From: JAVBOJ01 sp031550755
Lineage (GTDB): Bacteria > Bacillota > Clostridia > Oscillospirales > UBA929
DNA: 7,505 nucleotides
NCBI GenBank assembly: GCA_031550755.1
Contig: JAVBOJ010000066.1
Coordinates: 1-7,505 of the forward strand
Reading direction: 5' to 3'
Shown: positions 1-4,682 of the stretch, one piece after another
How positions within the stretch are numbered: the stretch's first letter is position 1
Layout: each line of letters opens with the position of its first letter
Translations under genes and position numbers: made by a program
Notes under the pieces: model-generated
Seen by the model: only the letters and a program-made list of their open reading frames with translations
Told to the model about the DNA's origin: nothing
Database searches by the model: none

Positions 1-96
1 CGGCGCGAGCTGGTGCCGGCGCTGTCCGATTCGATTCCGGCGCTGTTCCCGATGGATCTGTTTGTGTCCGCCGCCGTCAAGTATGGTATAAAATAG
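1..96 (+). CDS. C-terminal end of an unidentified protein (partial, 5' end outside window)
   Basis: Frame 1 is open from the first base to a TAG at 94-96 and gives 31 residues ending PMDLFVSAAVKYGIK. High GC at third codon positions and the direct coupling to the next gene support real coding: the stop codon is embedded in the AGGAGG ribosome binding site of the ferredoxin gene. It is therefore probably the preceding member of the oxidoreductase operon. I considered a butyrate kinase or acyl-CoA-metabolism gene, which often accompany such operons, but the visible tail matches no C-terminus I can recall, so no function is assigned. Confidence 0.7.
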   Translation, partial: RRELVPALSDSIPALFPMDLFVSAAVKYGIK

Positions 97-100
97 GAGG
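95..100 (+). promoter_or_regulatory. Ribosome binding site of vorD, overlapping the upstream stop codon
   Basis: AGGAGG lies 7 nt before the ATG at 108 and shares its first two bases with the TAG stop of the preceding gene. This arrangement favours translational coupling, with ribosomes that finish the upstream gene positioned to start vorD. Confidence 0.8.
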
Positions 101-107
101 GTTTTCC

Positions 108-314
108 ATGGCCAAGGTCACCTTCGACGCCGACCGCTGCAAGGGCTGCTCACTCTGCGTGTCGGTCTGTCCCAAAAAGATTATTCTGCTGTCCAGGGAG
201 CGCATCAACGCCCGGGGCTTCCACCCGGCCGAGATCGCCGACGAGGACGCCTGTATCGCCTGCGCGTTTTGCGCGACGATGTGCCCGGATTGCGTCAGAA
301 AGGTAGAGAAATAA
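108..314 (+). CDS. vorD: 2-oxoacid:ferredoxin oxidoreductase delta subunit, 2x[4Fe-4S] ferredoxin type
   Basis: A 68-residue cytoplasmic electron-transfer subunit. Two complete [4Fe-4S] motifs are visible: CxxCxxCxxxCP at Cys11, 14, 17 and 21, and again at Cys49, 52, 55 and 59, with about 27 residues between them. A further Cys62 is probably not a cluster ligand. In this enzyme family the small ferredoxin-like subunit carries electrons from the TPP/FeS site of the beta subunit to an external ferredoxin. It is the first of four consecutive subunit genes and ends 22 nt before vorB. The length is typical for VorD/KorD. Bacterial Vor and Kor delta subunits are hard to tell apart by sequence, so the symbol rests mainly on the partner subunits. 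Confidence 0.9.
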   Translation: MAKVTFDADRCKGCSLCVSVCPKKIILLSRERINARGFHPAEIADEDACIACAFCATMCPDCVRKVEK

Positions 315-336
315 TCGCAAAGGAACGGTGGTATTC

Positions 337-1401
337 ATGTCTGAAAAAGTACTTATGAAGGGGAACGAAGCCATTGCCGAGGCCGCTATCATGGCCGGCT
401 GCCGGTATTTCTTCGGGTATCCCATCACGCCGCAGACCGAGGTGGCGGCCTATATGGCCCGCCGGATGCCCAAACTCGGCGGCACCTATTTGCAGGCCGA
501 GAGCGAAATCGCGGCCATCAATATGGTCATCGGCGCGTCCAGCGCCGGCGCGCGCGCCATGACCTCCAGCTCCAGCCCCGGCATCGCCCTGAAAAGCGAG
601 GGGCTGTCCTATCTCGCCGGGTGCGATTTGCCGGCGGTGCTGCTCAATATTCAGCGCGGCGGGCCGGGTTTGGGCGGCATCCAGCCGTCGCAGGCCGACT
701 ATTTTCAAGCCACGCGCGGCGCGGGTCACGGCGATTTCCACATGCTCGTGCTGGCGCCCAACTCGGTGCAGGAGATGGTCGATCACGCCTTTTTGGCCTT
801 CGATCTGGCCGATGTCTACCGCATGACCGTCATGGTGCTGTCCGCCGGTATTTTGGGGCAGATGATGGAGCCGGTGCTGCTGGAGCGGCGCGAAGCGCGT
901 CCCTTGCCGCCCAAGGACTGGGCGACCACCGGACACGGCGGGGCGAGAAAGGCCAATGTGGTCAACTCCCTGTTTTTGGAGCCCGAGGAGCTTGAAAAGC
1001 TGAACTTCGCGCGCTATGAGCGCTACGCCGTAATCGAGGACCGTGAGGCGCGCTGTGAGGAATACCTCACCGACGACGCCGACGTGGTCGTGGCGGCTTA
1101 CGGCGCCACCGCCCGCATCGCCAAAAACGCCATTTTGCAGGCGAGGGAGCAGGGCGTCCGCGCCGGGCTGCTGCGCCCGATTACCCTGTGGCCGTTCCCC
1201 AAGGCGGTCTTTGCCCGTGTGGCCGAGGGCGCCAAGGCGTTCGTCGCGGCGGAAATGAGCATGGGACAAATGGCCGAGGACGTGGAGCTGGCCATCCGCT
1301 GCACCAAGCCGGTGCTGCGCTGCAACCGGGTGGGCGGGATGGTGCCCACGCCGGAGCATATTCTTGCGACGATTTTGGACGCGGCGGGAGGTGCGAAATA
1401 A
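337..1401 (+). CDS. vorB: 2-oxoacid:ferredoxin oxidoreductase alpha subunit (3-methyl-2-oxobutanoate dehydrogenase subunit VorB-like)
   Basis: A 354-residue subunit. The N-terminus MSEKVLMKGNEAIAEAA is the family signature. Also visible are YPITPQTE (28-35), QAESEIAAINM (53-63), the Ser/Thr-rich MTSSSSPGI (75-83), and RGGPGLGGIQPSQADY (107-122), all typical of the pyrimidine-binding/alpha chain of TPP-dependent oxidoreductases. With VorA it forms the site where a 2-oxoacid is decarboxylated and the acyl group passed to CoA. I chose ATG 337 over an in-frame GTG at 328, because family members begin MSEK at this point and the AAAGGAA at 319-325 is too close to the GTG. Its stop overlaps the vorA start by one base. 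The substrate (branched-chain 2-oxoacid versus 2-oxoglutarate) cannot be settled by eye; similarity to proteins named VorB favours the former. Confidence 0.93.
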   Translation: MSEKVLMKGNEAIAEAAIMAGCRYFFGYPITPQTEVAAYMARRMPKLGGTYLQAESEIAAINMVIGASSAGARAMTSSSSPGIALKSEGLSYLAGCDLPAVLLNIQRGGPGLGGIQPSQADYFQATRGAGHGDFHMLVLAPNSVQEMVDHAFLAFDLADVYRMTVMVLSAGILGQMMEPVLLERREARPLPPKDWATTGHGGARKANVVNSLFLEPEELEKLNFARYERYAVIEDREARCEEYLTDDADVVVAAYGATARIAKNAILQAREQGVRAGLLRPITLWPFPKAVFARVAEGAKAFVAAEMSMGQMAEDVELAIRCTKPVLRCNRVGGMVPTPEHILATILDAAGGAK

Positions 1402-2135
1402 TGGTCGTATTTGAAAAAACATCCATGCTGTCCGACGCCACGATGCACTACTGCCCGGGCTGCACCCACGGCATCATCCACCGGCTGGTGGGCGAGACCA
1501 TTGAGGAGATCGGGATGGCCGGTCAAACGGTCGGCATTGCGCCGGTAGGCTGTTCGGTGCTGGCGTACAATTATTTCACCTGCGATATGATTCAGGCCGC
1601 CCACGGGCGCGCCCCGGCGGTGGCGACCGGCGTCAAGCGGGTGCTGCCGGACAACGTCGTCTTTACCTATCAGGGCGACGGCGATTTGGCCGCCATCGGC
1701 ACCGCCGAGACGGTACACGCCGCCGCGCGCGGGGAAAACATCACGGTGATTTTCGTCAACAACGCCATTTACGGCATGACCGGCGGCCAAATGGCCCCGA
1801 CCACCATGCCGGGGCAGATCACCCAGACCTCGCCCTATGGCCGCGACGTCAAAACCGCCGGTTTCCCGCTGCGCATCTGCGAGCTGCTGTCCACACTGGA
1901 CGGCGTGGCGTACGCCGAGCGCGTCGCGGTGGATAGCGTCAAAAATGTCCGCGCCGCCAAAAAGGCCATTCGCCGGGCGTTTGAATGTCAGATCGAAAAA
2001 CGCGGATTTTCCATCGTAGAGGTGCTGTCCACCTGTCCCACAAACTGGGGACTGGATCCGGTGGAAGCGCTCGACTGGCTGCGCGGCAACATGATCCCCT
2101 ATTATCCGCTGGGCGTTTTCAAGGGAGGGGAGTAG
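1401..2135 (+). CDS. vorA: 2-oxoacid:ferredoxin oxidoreductase beta subunit, TPP-binding
   Basis: A 244-residue catalytic subunit that binds thiamine pyrophosphate and usually one [4Fe-4S] cluster. The TPP motif is clear: GDGD at 92-95, about 25 residues, then NN at 120-121, followed by YGMTGGQ (124-130). Candidate cluster cysteines are Cys18 and Cys21 in HYCPGC and Cys51 in GCS; a fourth ligand would be expected in the C-terminal half, where Cys174 or the Cys in STCPTNWG are available. The ATG at 1401 shares its A with the TAA stop of vorB, and a GGGAGG about 9 nt upstream serves as the ribosome binding site, so the two chains are translationally coupled, as fits a 1:1 complex. The open frame extends upstream to 1188 inside vorB, but that extension is not family sequence. 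Confidence 0.93.
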   Translation: MVVFEKTSMLSDATMHYCPGCTHGIIHRLVGETIEEIGMAGQTVGIAPVGCSVLAYNYFTCDMIQAAHGRAPAVATGVKRVLPDNVVFTYQGDGDLAAIGTAETVHAAARGENITVIFVNNAIYGMTGGQMAPTTMPGQITQTSPYGRDVKTAGFPLRICELLSTLDGVAYAERVAVDSVKNVRAAKKAIRRAFECQIEKRGFSIVEVLSTCPTNWGLDPVEALDWLRGNMIPYYPLGVFKGGE

Positions 2136-2136
2136 G

Positions 2137-2673
2137 ATGGAACAGAAAATATTGATTGCCGGCTTCGGCGGGCAGGGCATTTTGTTTTCCGGCAAGTTTT
2201 TGGTCTACGCCGGGATGCTGGAGGGCCGCGAGGTGACCTGGCTGCCGTCCTACGGGCCGGAAATGCGCGGCGGCACCGCCAATTGCAGCGTCATTTTCAG
2301 CGAAAGCCCGGTGGGCTCGCCGATTGTCGCCACGCCCGACCTGCTCGTGGCCATGAACCTGCCGTCGTATGACAAGTTTGAGCACGCGGTCGTGCCCGAC
2401 GGGCGGGTGTTTGTGGACAGCTCGCTGATTGCCCGCGCGCCGGGCCGCGTCGACGTTGCCACCTTCCATCTCCCGGCGACCACGCTGGCCGAGGAAAACG
2501 GCCTGATCGGGCTGGCAAACATGGTGATGCTGGGCAAGCTCATCCGGGAGACCGGGCTGTGCGACCGCGAGACCATTTCGGCCGCGATGGGCAAGGTCGT
2601 CCCCGAGCGCAAGCGCGATTTGTTTGACAAAAACCTGATGGCCATTCAGATCGGTCTGGAGTATCAGGAATAG
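2137..2673 (+). CDS. vorC: 2-oxoacid:ferredoxin oxidoreductase gamma subunit
   Basis: A 178-residue gamma chain (pyruvate/ketoisovalerate oxidoreductase catalytic domain, gamma type). The N-terminal glycine-rich GFGGQGI (9-15) and the SYGPEMRGGTANCSV segment (38-52) are the usual family markers. The mid-region PDLLVAMNLPSYDKF and the C-terminal NMVMLGKL also fit. In this superfamily the gamma domain helps bind CoA and completes the alpha-beta-gamma-delta enzyme. The start follows the vorA stop by one base, with AGGGAGGGGAG just upstream, so it is coupled. The gene ends directly at the operon terminator. The order delta-alpha-beta-gamma is that of many bacterial Vor/Kor operons. Confidence 0.93.
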   Translation: MEQKILIAGFGGQGILFSGKFLVYAGMLEGREVTWLPSYGPEMRGGTANCSVIFSESPVGSPIVATPDLLVAMNLPSYDKFEHAVVPDGRVFVDSSLIARAPGRVDVATFHLPATTLAEENGLIGLANMVMLGKLIRETGLCDRETISAAMGKVVPERKRDLFDKNLMAIQIGLEYQE

Positions 2674-2674
2674 G

Positions 2675-2705
2675 GAACGGCCGCCCCTGACAGGGGCGGC
2701 CGTTC
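2675..2705 (+). terminator. Hairpin terminator after vorC, shared with the convergent DUF3892 gene
   Basis: A 14-bp perfect GC-rich stem (2675-2688 with 2692-2705) encloses a 3-nt GAC loop and begins one base after the vorC stop. The T-run after it is short (TTT). The hairpin fills almost the whole 33-nt gap to the stop of the minus-strand gene, so it probably blocks read-through from both sides, although neither strand has a long U tract. Confidence 0.75.
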
Positions 2706-2706
2706 T

Positions 2707-2997
2707 TTACTGCGTCACCGACGGCAAATTCCCTAAATTATTGCCCTCCTCTTGATCGGGCAGGCTTTTGAGATATTCGTTTCCGTTGCGGCTGGAGATC
2801 CCGACGCCCAAAATGCCGCCCTGCCGCGCCAGCGCGACGGCGTCCGGCTTCGGGAGCGTCTGTCCGTCGGAGAGTTGATAACCGGTGATGCGGCCGCCCT
2901 CCTTGACCAGCGCCGTAATCTGCTTGGCGTCGGATGCCGGTTCGGGGATTTCCTTCATCGCGTTCAGGGGTAGTTTGGATAGATCGTTTTGTTCCAT
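2707..2997 (-). CDS. DUF3892 domain-containing small protein
   Basis: A 96-residue protein of unknown function. Residues about 27-78 match the DUF3892 pattern as I recall it: an ITALVKEGGRITGYQLSDG block, then DAVALARQGGI, then GVGISSRNGNEYLKSLPD. The first 25 residues are a poorly conserved leader, and the tail NNLGNLPSV is common in these proteins. There is no signal peptide or membrane segment, so it is probably cytoplasmic. The start ATG at 2997 has GGGAGGAA upstream; the frame stays open far beyond it, but that stretch crosses the divergent SGNH gene and is a shadow. The gene is monocistronic, convergent with vorC and divergent from the hydrolase gene. No biochemical role is established for this family to my knowledge. 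Confidence 0.85.
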   Translation of the reverse strand: MEQNDLSKLPLNAMKEIPEPASDAKQITALVKEGGRITGYQLSDGQTLPKPDAVALARQGGILGVGISSRNGNEYLKSLPDQEEGNNLGNLPSVTQ

Positions 2998-3026
2998 AAT
3001 CAAAGATTCCTCCCGGGTTTGATACC

Positions 3027-3055
3027 ATTTTAGTGTGCCGGTGGGAGGATGAAAA
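3027..3055 (-). promoter_or_regulatory. Candidate sigma-A-type promoter for the DUF3892 gene
   Basis: On the minus strand TTTTCA (3055-3050) and TAAAAT (3032-3027) are separated by 17 nt, matching 4/6 and 5/6 of the -35 and -10 consensus. It lies 30 nt upstream of the ATG at 2997, a sensible place for a short 5' leader. This is prediction by eye only. Confidence 0.45.
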
Positions 3056-3097
3056 TATTCTTTACAGTTTCTGCTAGCTTTTTTCTTCGGCTCAGGG

Positions 3098-3107
3098 TAT
3101 AGTATAG
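3098..3107 (+). promoter_or_regulatory. Possible -10 region for the SGNH hydrolase-tetR unit
   Basis: TATAGTATAG sits just upstream of the GGAGGTGA ribosome binding site (3113-3120) of the gene at 3127. No good -35 box lies 16-18 nt before it, and the start site would fall within or beside the ribosome binding site, so this is a weak call. A TetR-controlled promoter would be expected in this divergent region, but I see no convincing palindromic operator. Confidence 0.2.
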
Positions 3108-3126
3108 GCACTGGAGGTGAAAGCCA

Positions 3127-3819
3127 ATGAATGTCGTAAGAAAAATAGAGGTTTTCGGGGATTCTATCCTCAAGGGAATTCAACTCAACCCGTTCAGTAA
3201 GAAATATCAGGTGGACAATCACATCGGCATTGATGCGCTGAGCAGCCGGTTTTCGCTGCAAATTGAGAACCGTTCCAAATTCGGCTGTACACTCGGCAAG
3301 GGGTATGAGCTGCTGCGCAAGTTTTTGGACAGCGGATTCCGCTGTGACGCGGTGGTGATGGACTTCGGCGGCAACGACTGCGATTTTGACTGGAAGGCCG
3401 TGTCGGAGGATCCGACAGCCGAACACAGTCCCCACACGCCGCTGGCGCTGTTTGTCGAGCTGTATCAAAAGGCCATCGAGCTTGTGCGACGGCACGGCAT
3501 CGTGCCGATTTTGACGACCCTGCCACCCCTTGTGCCGCAACGTTTTTTTGACTGGTTCTGCGGCAAGTACAACCGGGAGAACATCCTGTCCTGGTTGGGC
3601 GACATCAATGCCATCTACCGATATCAGGAAAACTATTCCCGCACAGTGGGAAAAATCGCCCAGGCGGCGGCGGTGCCGCTGGTGGATTTGCGCGGTGTCT
3701 TTTTGCGGCACCGGCGGATCGAGGGCTTTTTTTGCGAGGACGGCACCCATCCTAATACCGAAGGGCAAAAGCTGATTACCGGCGCGTTTTTGGAGTTTGC
3801 CGAAACCATGCTGGTGTAA
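3127..3819 (+). CDS. SGNH/GDSL-type hydrolase (cytoplasmic esterase-like)
   Basis: A 230-residue predicted serine hydrolase. The block I motif appears as VFGDSIL with nucleophile Ser13; Gly53 in FGCTLG fits block II; FGGND (80-84) supplies the block III Asn83; EDGTHPN (204-210) supplies Asp205 and His208 of block V. All SGNH catalytic and oxyanion residues therefore look intact. No signal peptide or lipobox precedes the GDS motif, so it acts inside the cell. Substrates of such proteins vary widely (acetylated sugars, lysophospholipids, thioesters), and none can be chosen from sequence. The ATG has GGAGGTGA 6 nt upstream. A TetR-type gene follows after 16 nt and is probably cotranscribed. The TTTT-rich, mixed codon use suggests lower GC than the vor genes. 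Confidence 0.85.
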   Translation: MNVVRKIEVFGDSILKGIQLNPFSKKYQVDNHIGIDALSSRFSLQIENRSKFGCTLGKGYELLRKFLDSGFRCDAVVMDFGGNDCDFDWKAVSEDPTAEHSPHTPLALFVELYQKAIELVRRHGIVPILTTLPPLVPQRFFDWFCGKYNRENILSWLGDINAIYRYQENYSRTVGKIAQAAAVPLVDLRGVFLRHRRIEGFFCEDGTHPNTEGQKLITGAFLEFAETMLV

Positions 3820-3826
3820 GGGAGGG
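3820..3826 (+). promoter_or_regulatory. Ribosome binding site supporting a TTG start for tetR
   Basis: GGGAGGG directly follows the hydrolase stop codon. It lies 9 nt before an in-frame TTG (3836) and 18 nt before the first ATG (3845). Normal Shine-Dalgarno spacing therefore favours TTG. Confidence 0.6.
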
Positions 3827-3835
3827 CGGTTTTCT

Positions 3836-4447
3836 TTGGAACAGATGCATCCCACACAGAAGCGGATTTTTATGACCGCCCTTGATCTGTTCGCTTCCGT
3901 CGGATACCGCAACAGCTCCATGAGAGCCATCGCCGATACCGTGGGTATCAAATCGTCCAGTATCTACAATTATTACGGCAGCAAGGAAGAAATACTGCAT
4001 GAAGTGCTTGCGGTGGCGCAACGGAGCATCATGCAAACGCAGACGCCGATTGAGGAGATTTTGGAGCTGGCCAGGATAAAATCCATCGGACAGCTGCTTT
4101 TCAGCATGTGGCAAATCATCCAAGACGAAACTGAGTGCAAAATTTTACGGGTGCTGCAAATGTTATACTATGAGCGGATGGATCTGGTCTCGAGACGAAC
4201 GTATCTGGACGAACCCATGCGGTACTTTCAATTGGTCTTTTCCGCGCTGATTGAAGCCGGACGACTGCCGCCGTTTGATTATAACCCCGTCTGCTTTATG
4301 ATGCTGTCGTACATGTACACCACGTTCTCTTCCTGTGTGATTTCAGGTCTTAGCTATGAGGAATGCGTTGCGCGGCATGAAAAGGCGCGCCAAGAGCTGG
4401 CCGAGATTCTGGACAACGACCAGCGACTCGTCATCCGCAACGATTAA
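3836..4447 (+). CDS. TetR/AcrR-family transcriptional regulator
   Basis: A DNA-binding repressor of 203 residues, counting from TTG 3836. The N-terminal TetR domain is clear: KRIFMTALDLFASVGYRNSSM (9-29), then the helix-turn-helix MRAIADTVGIKSSSIYNYYGSK (29-50) and the usual EEILHEVL (51-58). The remaining 140 or so residues would be the ligand-binding/dimer domain, with no recognisable ligand signature. Within it are several Met/Phe/Tyr-rich segments (for example around residues 145-165) that could line a hydrophobic pocket; a membrane role is not suggested. It lies 16 nt downstream of the SGNH hydrolase gene, so it probably controls that operon, possibly sensing a substrate or product of the hydrolase (inference). 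The ATG at 3845 is an alternative start that loses only three residues. Confidence 0.88.
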   Translation: MEQMHPTQKRIFMTALDLFASVGYRNSSMRAIADTVGIKSSSIYNYYGSKEEILHEVLAVAQRSIMQTQTPIEEILELARIKSIGQLLFSMWQIIQDETECKILRVLQMLYYERMDLVSRRTYLDEPMRYFQLVFSALIEAGRLPPFDYNPVCFMMLSYMYTTFSSCVISGLSYEECVARHEKARQELAEILDNDQRLVIRND

Positions 4448-4451
4448 AAAA

Positions 4452-4475
4452 GCCTCCGGAGTTTTCTCCGGAGGC
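4452..4475 (-). terminator. Hairpin plus T-run, terminator for the minus-strand rpsP-to-dehydrogenase operon
   Basis: A 10-bp perfect stem (4452-4461 with 4466-4475) has a 4-nt loop. Read on the minus strand it is followed by six T residues (4451-4446), a canonical intrinsic terminator. On the plus strand it sits 5 nt after the tetR stop but lacks a T tract, so it is less convincing there. It is also the left arm of the larger inverted-repeat element. Confidence 0.65.
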
Positions 4476-4478
4476 GTG

Positions 4479-4511
4479 AGGCTGTCAAAAAACAAAAAAT
4501 TTTGACAGCCT
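4479..4511. repeat. Hairpin AGGCTGTCAAAA / TTTTGACAGCCT
   Basis: A 12-bp perfect stem (4479-4490 with 4500-4511) surrounds an A-rich 9-nt loop, inside the left part of the repeat element. A shifted version of its 3' arm (GACAGGCTGACG, 4641-4652) recurs at the other end of the element, so the two ends could pair in alternative ways. Confidence 0.6.
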
Positions 4512-4533
4512 GACGTCGCTGCGGCGGGACTCC

Positions 4534-4552
4534 GTGCAGCGAAAAGCTGCAC
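4534..4552. repeat. Hairpin GTGCAGC / GCTGCAC with GAAAA loop
   Basis: A 7-bp perfect stem (4534-4540 with 4546-4552) and a 5-nt GAAAA loop, in the interior of the repeat element. Its role is unknown. Confidence 0.5.
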
Positions 4553-4560
4553 TCAACGCG

Positions 4561-4587
4561 AAAAGGAGGGGGAAACCCCCTCCTTTT
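4561..4587. terminator. Symmetric bidirectional terminator-like hairpin inside the repeat element
   Basis: AAAAGGAGGGGG (4561-4572) and CCCCCTCCTTTT (4576-4587) form a 12-bp perfect stem with an AAA loop. Because the stem ends in A4/T4, each strand shows a GC-rich hairpin running into TTTT, the form of a short bidirectional terminator. It is well placed to stop transcription from both tetR and the dehydrogenase operon. Confidence 0.55.
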
Positions 4588-4593
4588 CACACT

Positions 4594-4634
4594 GTTCCTC
4601 CCCCCTTAGCTCATATGCCAAGGCCGGAGGAAAC
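4594..4634. repeat. Imperfect hairpin in the right interior of the repeat element
   Basis: GTTCCTCC (4594-4601) can pair with GGAGGAAAC (4626-4634), allowing one bulge, and CCTTAGC with GCCAAGG (6 of 7), around a TCATAT loop. It is less regular than the other hairpins in the element and is offered as a possible decayed stem. Confidence 0.35.
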
Positions 4635-4648
4635 CTTTTCGACAGGCT

Positions 4649-4678
4649 GACGCCTCCGGAGTTTTCTCCGGAGGCGTC
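4649..4678. terminator. Second copy of the GCCTCCGGAG hairpin, directly after the dehydrogenase gene
   Basis: A 13-bp perfect stem (4649-4661 with 4666-4678) has a TTTT loop on the plus strand. The 24-nt core 4652-4675 is identical to 4452-4475, at an offset of exactly 200 nt. It begins 4 nt beyond the stop codon of the minus-strand dehydrogenase gene, but no T-run follows on that strand. It may act as an mRNA 3'-end stabiliser or partial terminator, and it is the right arm of the inverted-repeat element. Confidence 0.55.
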
Positions 4679-4682
4679 TCTC

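Larger units (their letters stand above)
4452..4675. repeat. MITE-like intergenic element with about 39-nt terminal inverted repeats
   Basis: The left end (4452-4490) and the reverse complement of the right end (4637-4675) read almost the same: the GCCTCCGGAG-loop-CTCCGGAGGC hairpin, then GT, AG, CTGTC and an A-run. They differ at the hairpin loop (TTTT on the same strand in both copies) and at a few single bases or a one-base indel. The interior, also non-coding, holds four more hairpins. There is no transposase and no obvious target-site duplication in the flanks (AAAAAA left, GTCTCT right). It fills nearly all of the 235 nt between the convergent tetR and dehydrogenase genes. A dispersed repeat or MITE is the best description, but copy number cannot be judged from one window. 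Confidence 0.6.

Noticed and set aside
328..336. GTG at 328 as the start of vorB
   Set aside because: The ribosome binding site AAAGGAA would sit only 2 nt from it, and family members begin at the MSEK encoded from 337.
295..1422. Long minus-strand open frame of 375 codons opposite vorB
   Set aside because: It lies antisense to a clear VorB gene. Its translation is rich in Gly, His and Arg and shows no family motif, as expected for a shadow frame in GC-rich DNA.
1098..2195. Minus-strand open frame of 365 codons opposite vorB and vorA
   Set aside because: It covers two confidently identified genes on the other strand, has no sensible ribosome binding site and resembles no known protein.
2998..3126. 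Riboswitch or TetR operator in the divergent gap
   Set aside because: I found no conserved riboswitch core and no clean palindrome of operator size; the region holds only promoter-like boxes and ribosome binding sites.
2998..3951. N-terminal extension of the DUF3892 frame to 414 codons
   Set aside because: It runs antisense through the SGNH hydrolase gene; the DUF3892 homology and the ribosome binding site both place the start at 2997.
4452..4675. CRISPR array reading of the repeated hairpins
   Set aside because: There are only two copies of the 24-nt unit, 200 nt apart, with different hairpins between them; there is no regular repeat-spacer pattern and no cas gene.
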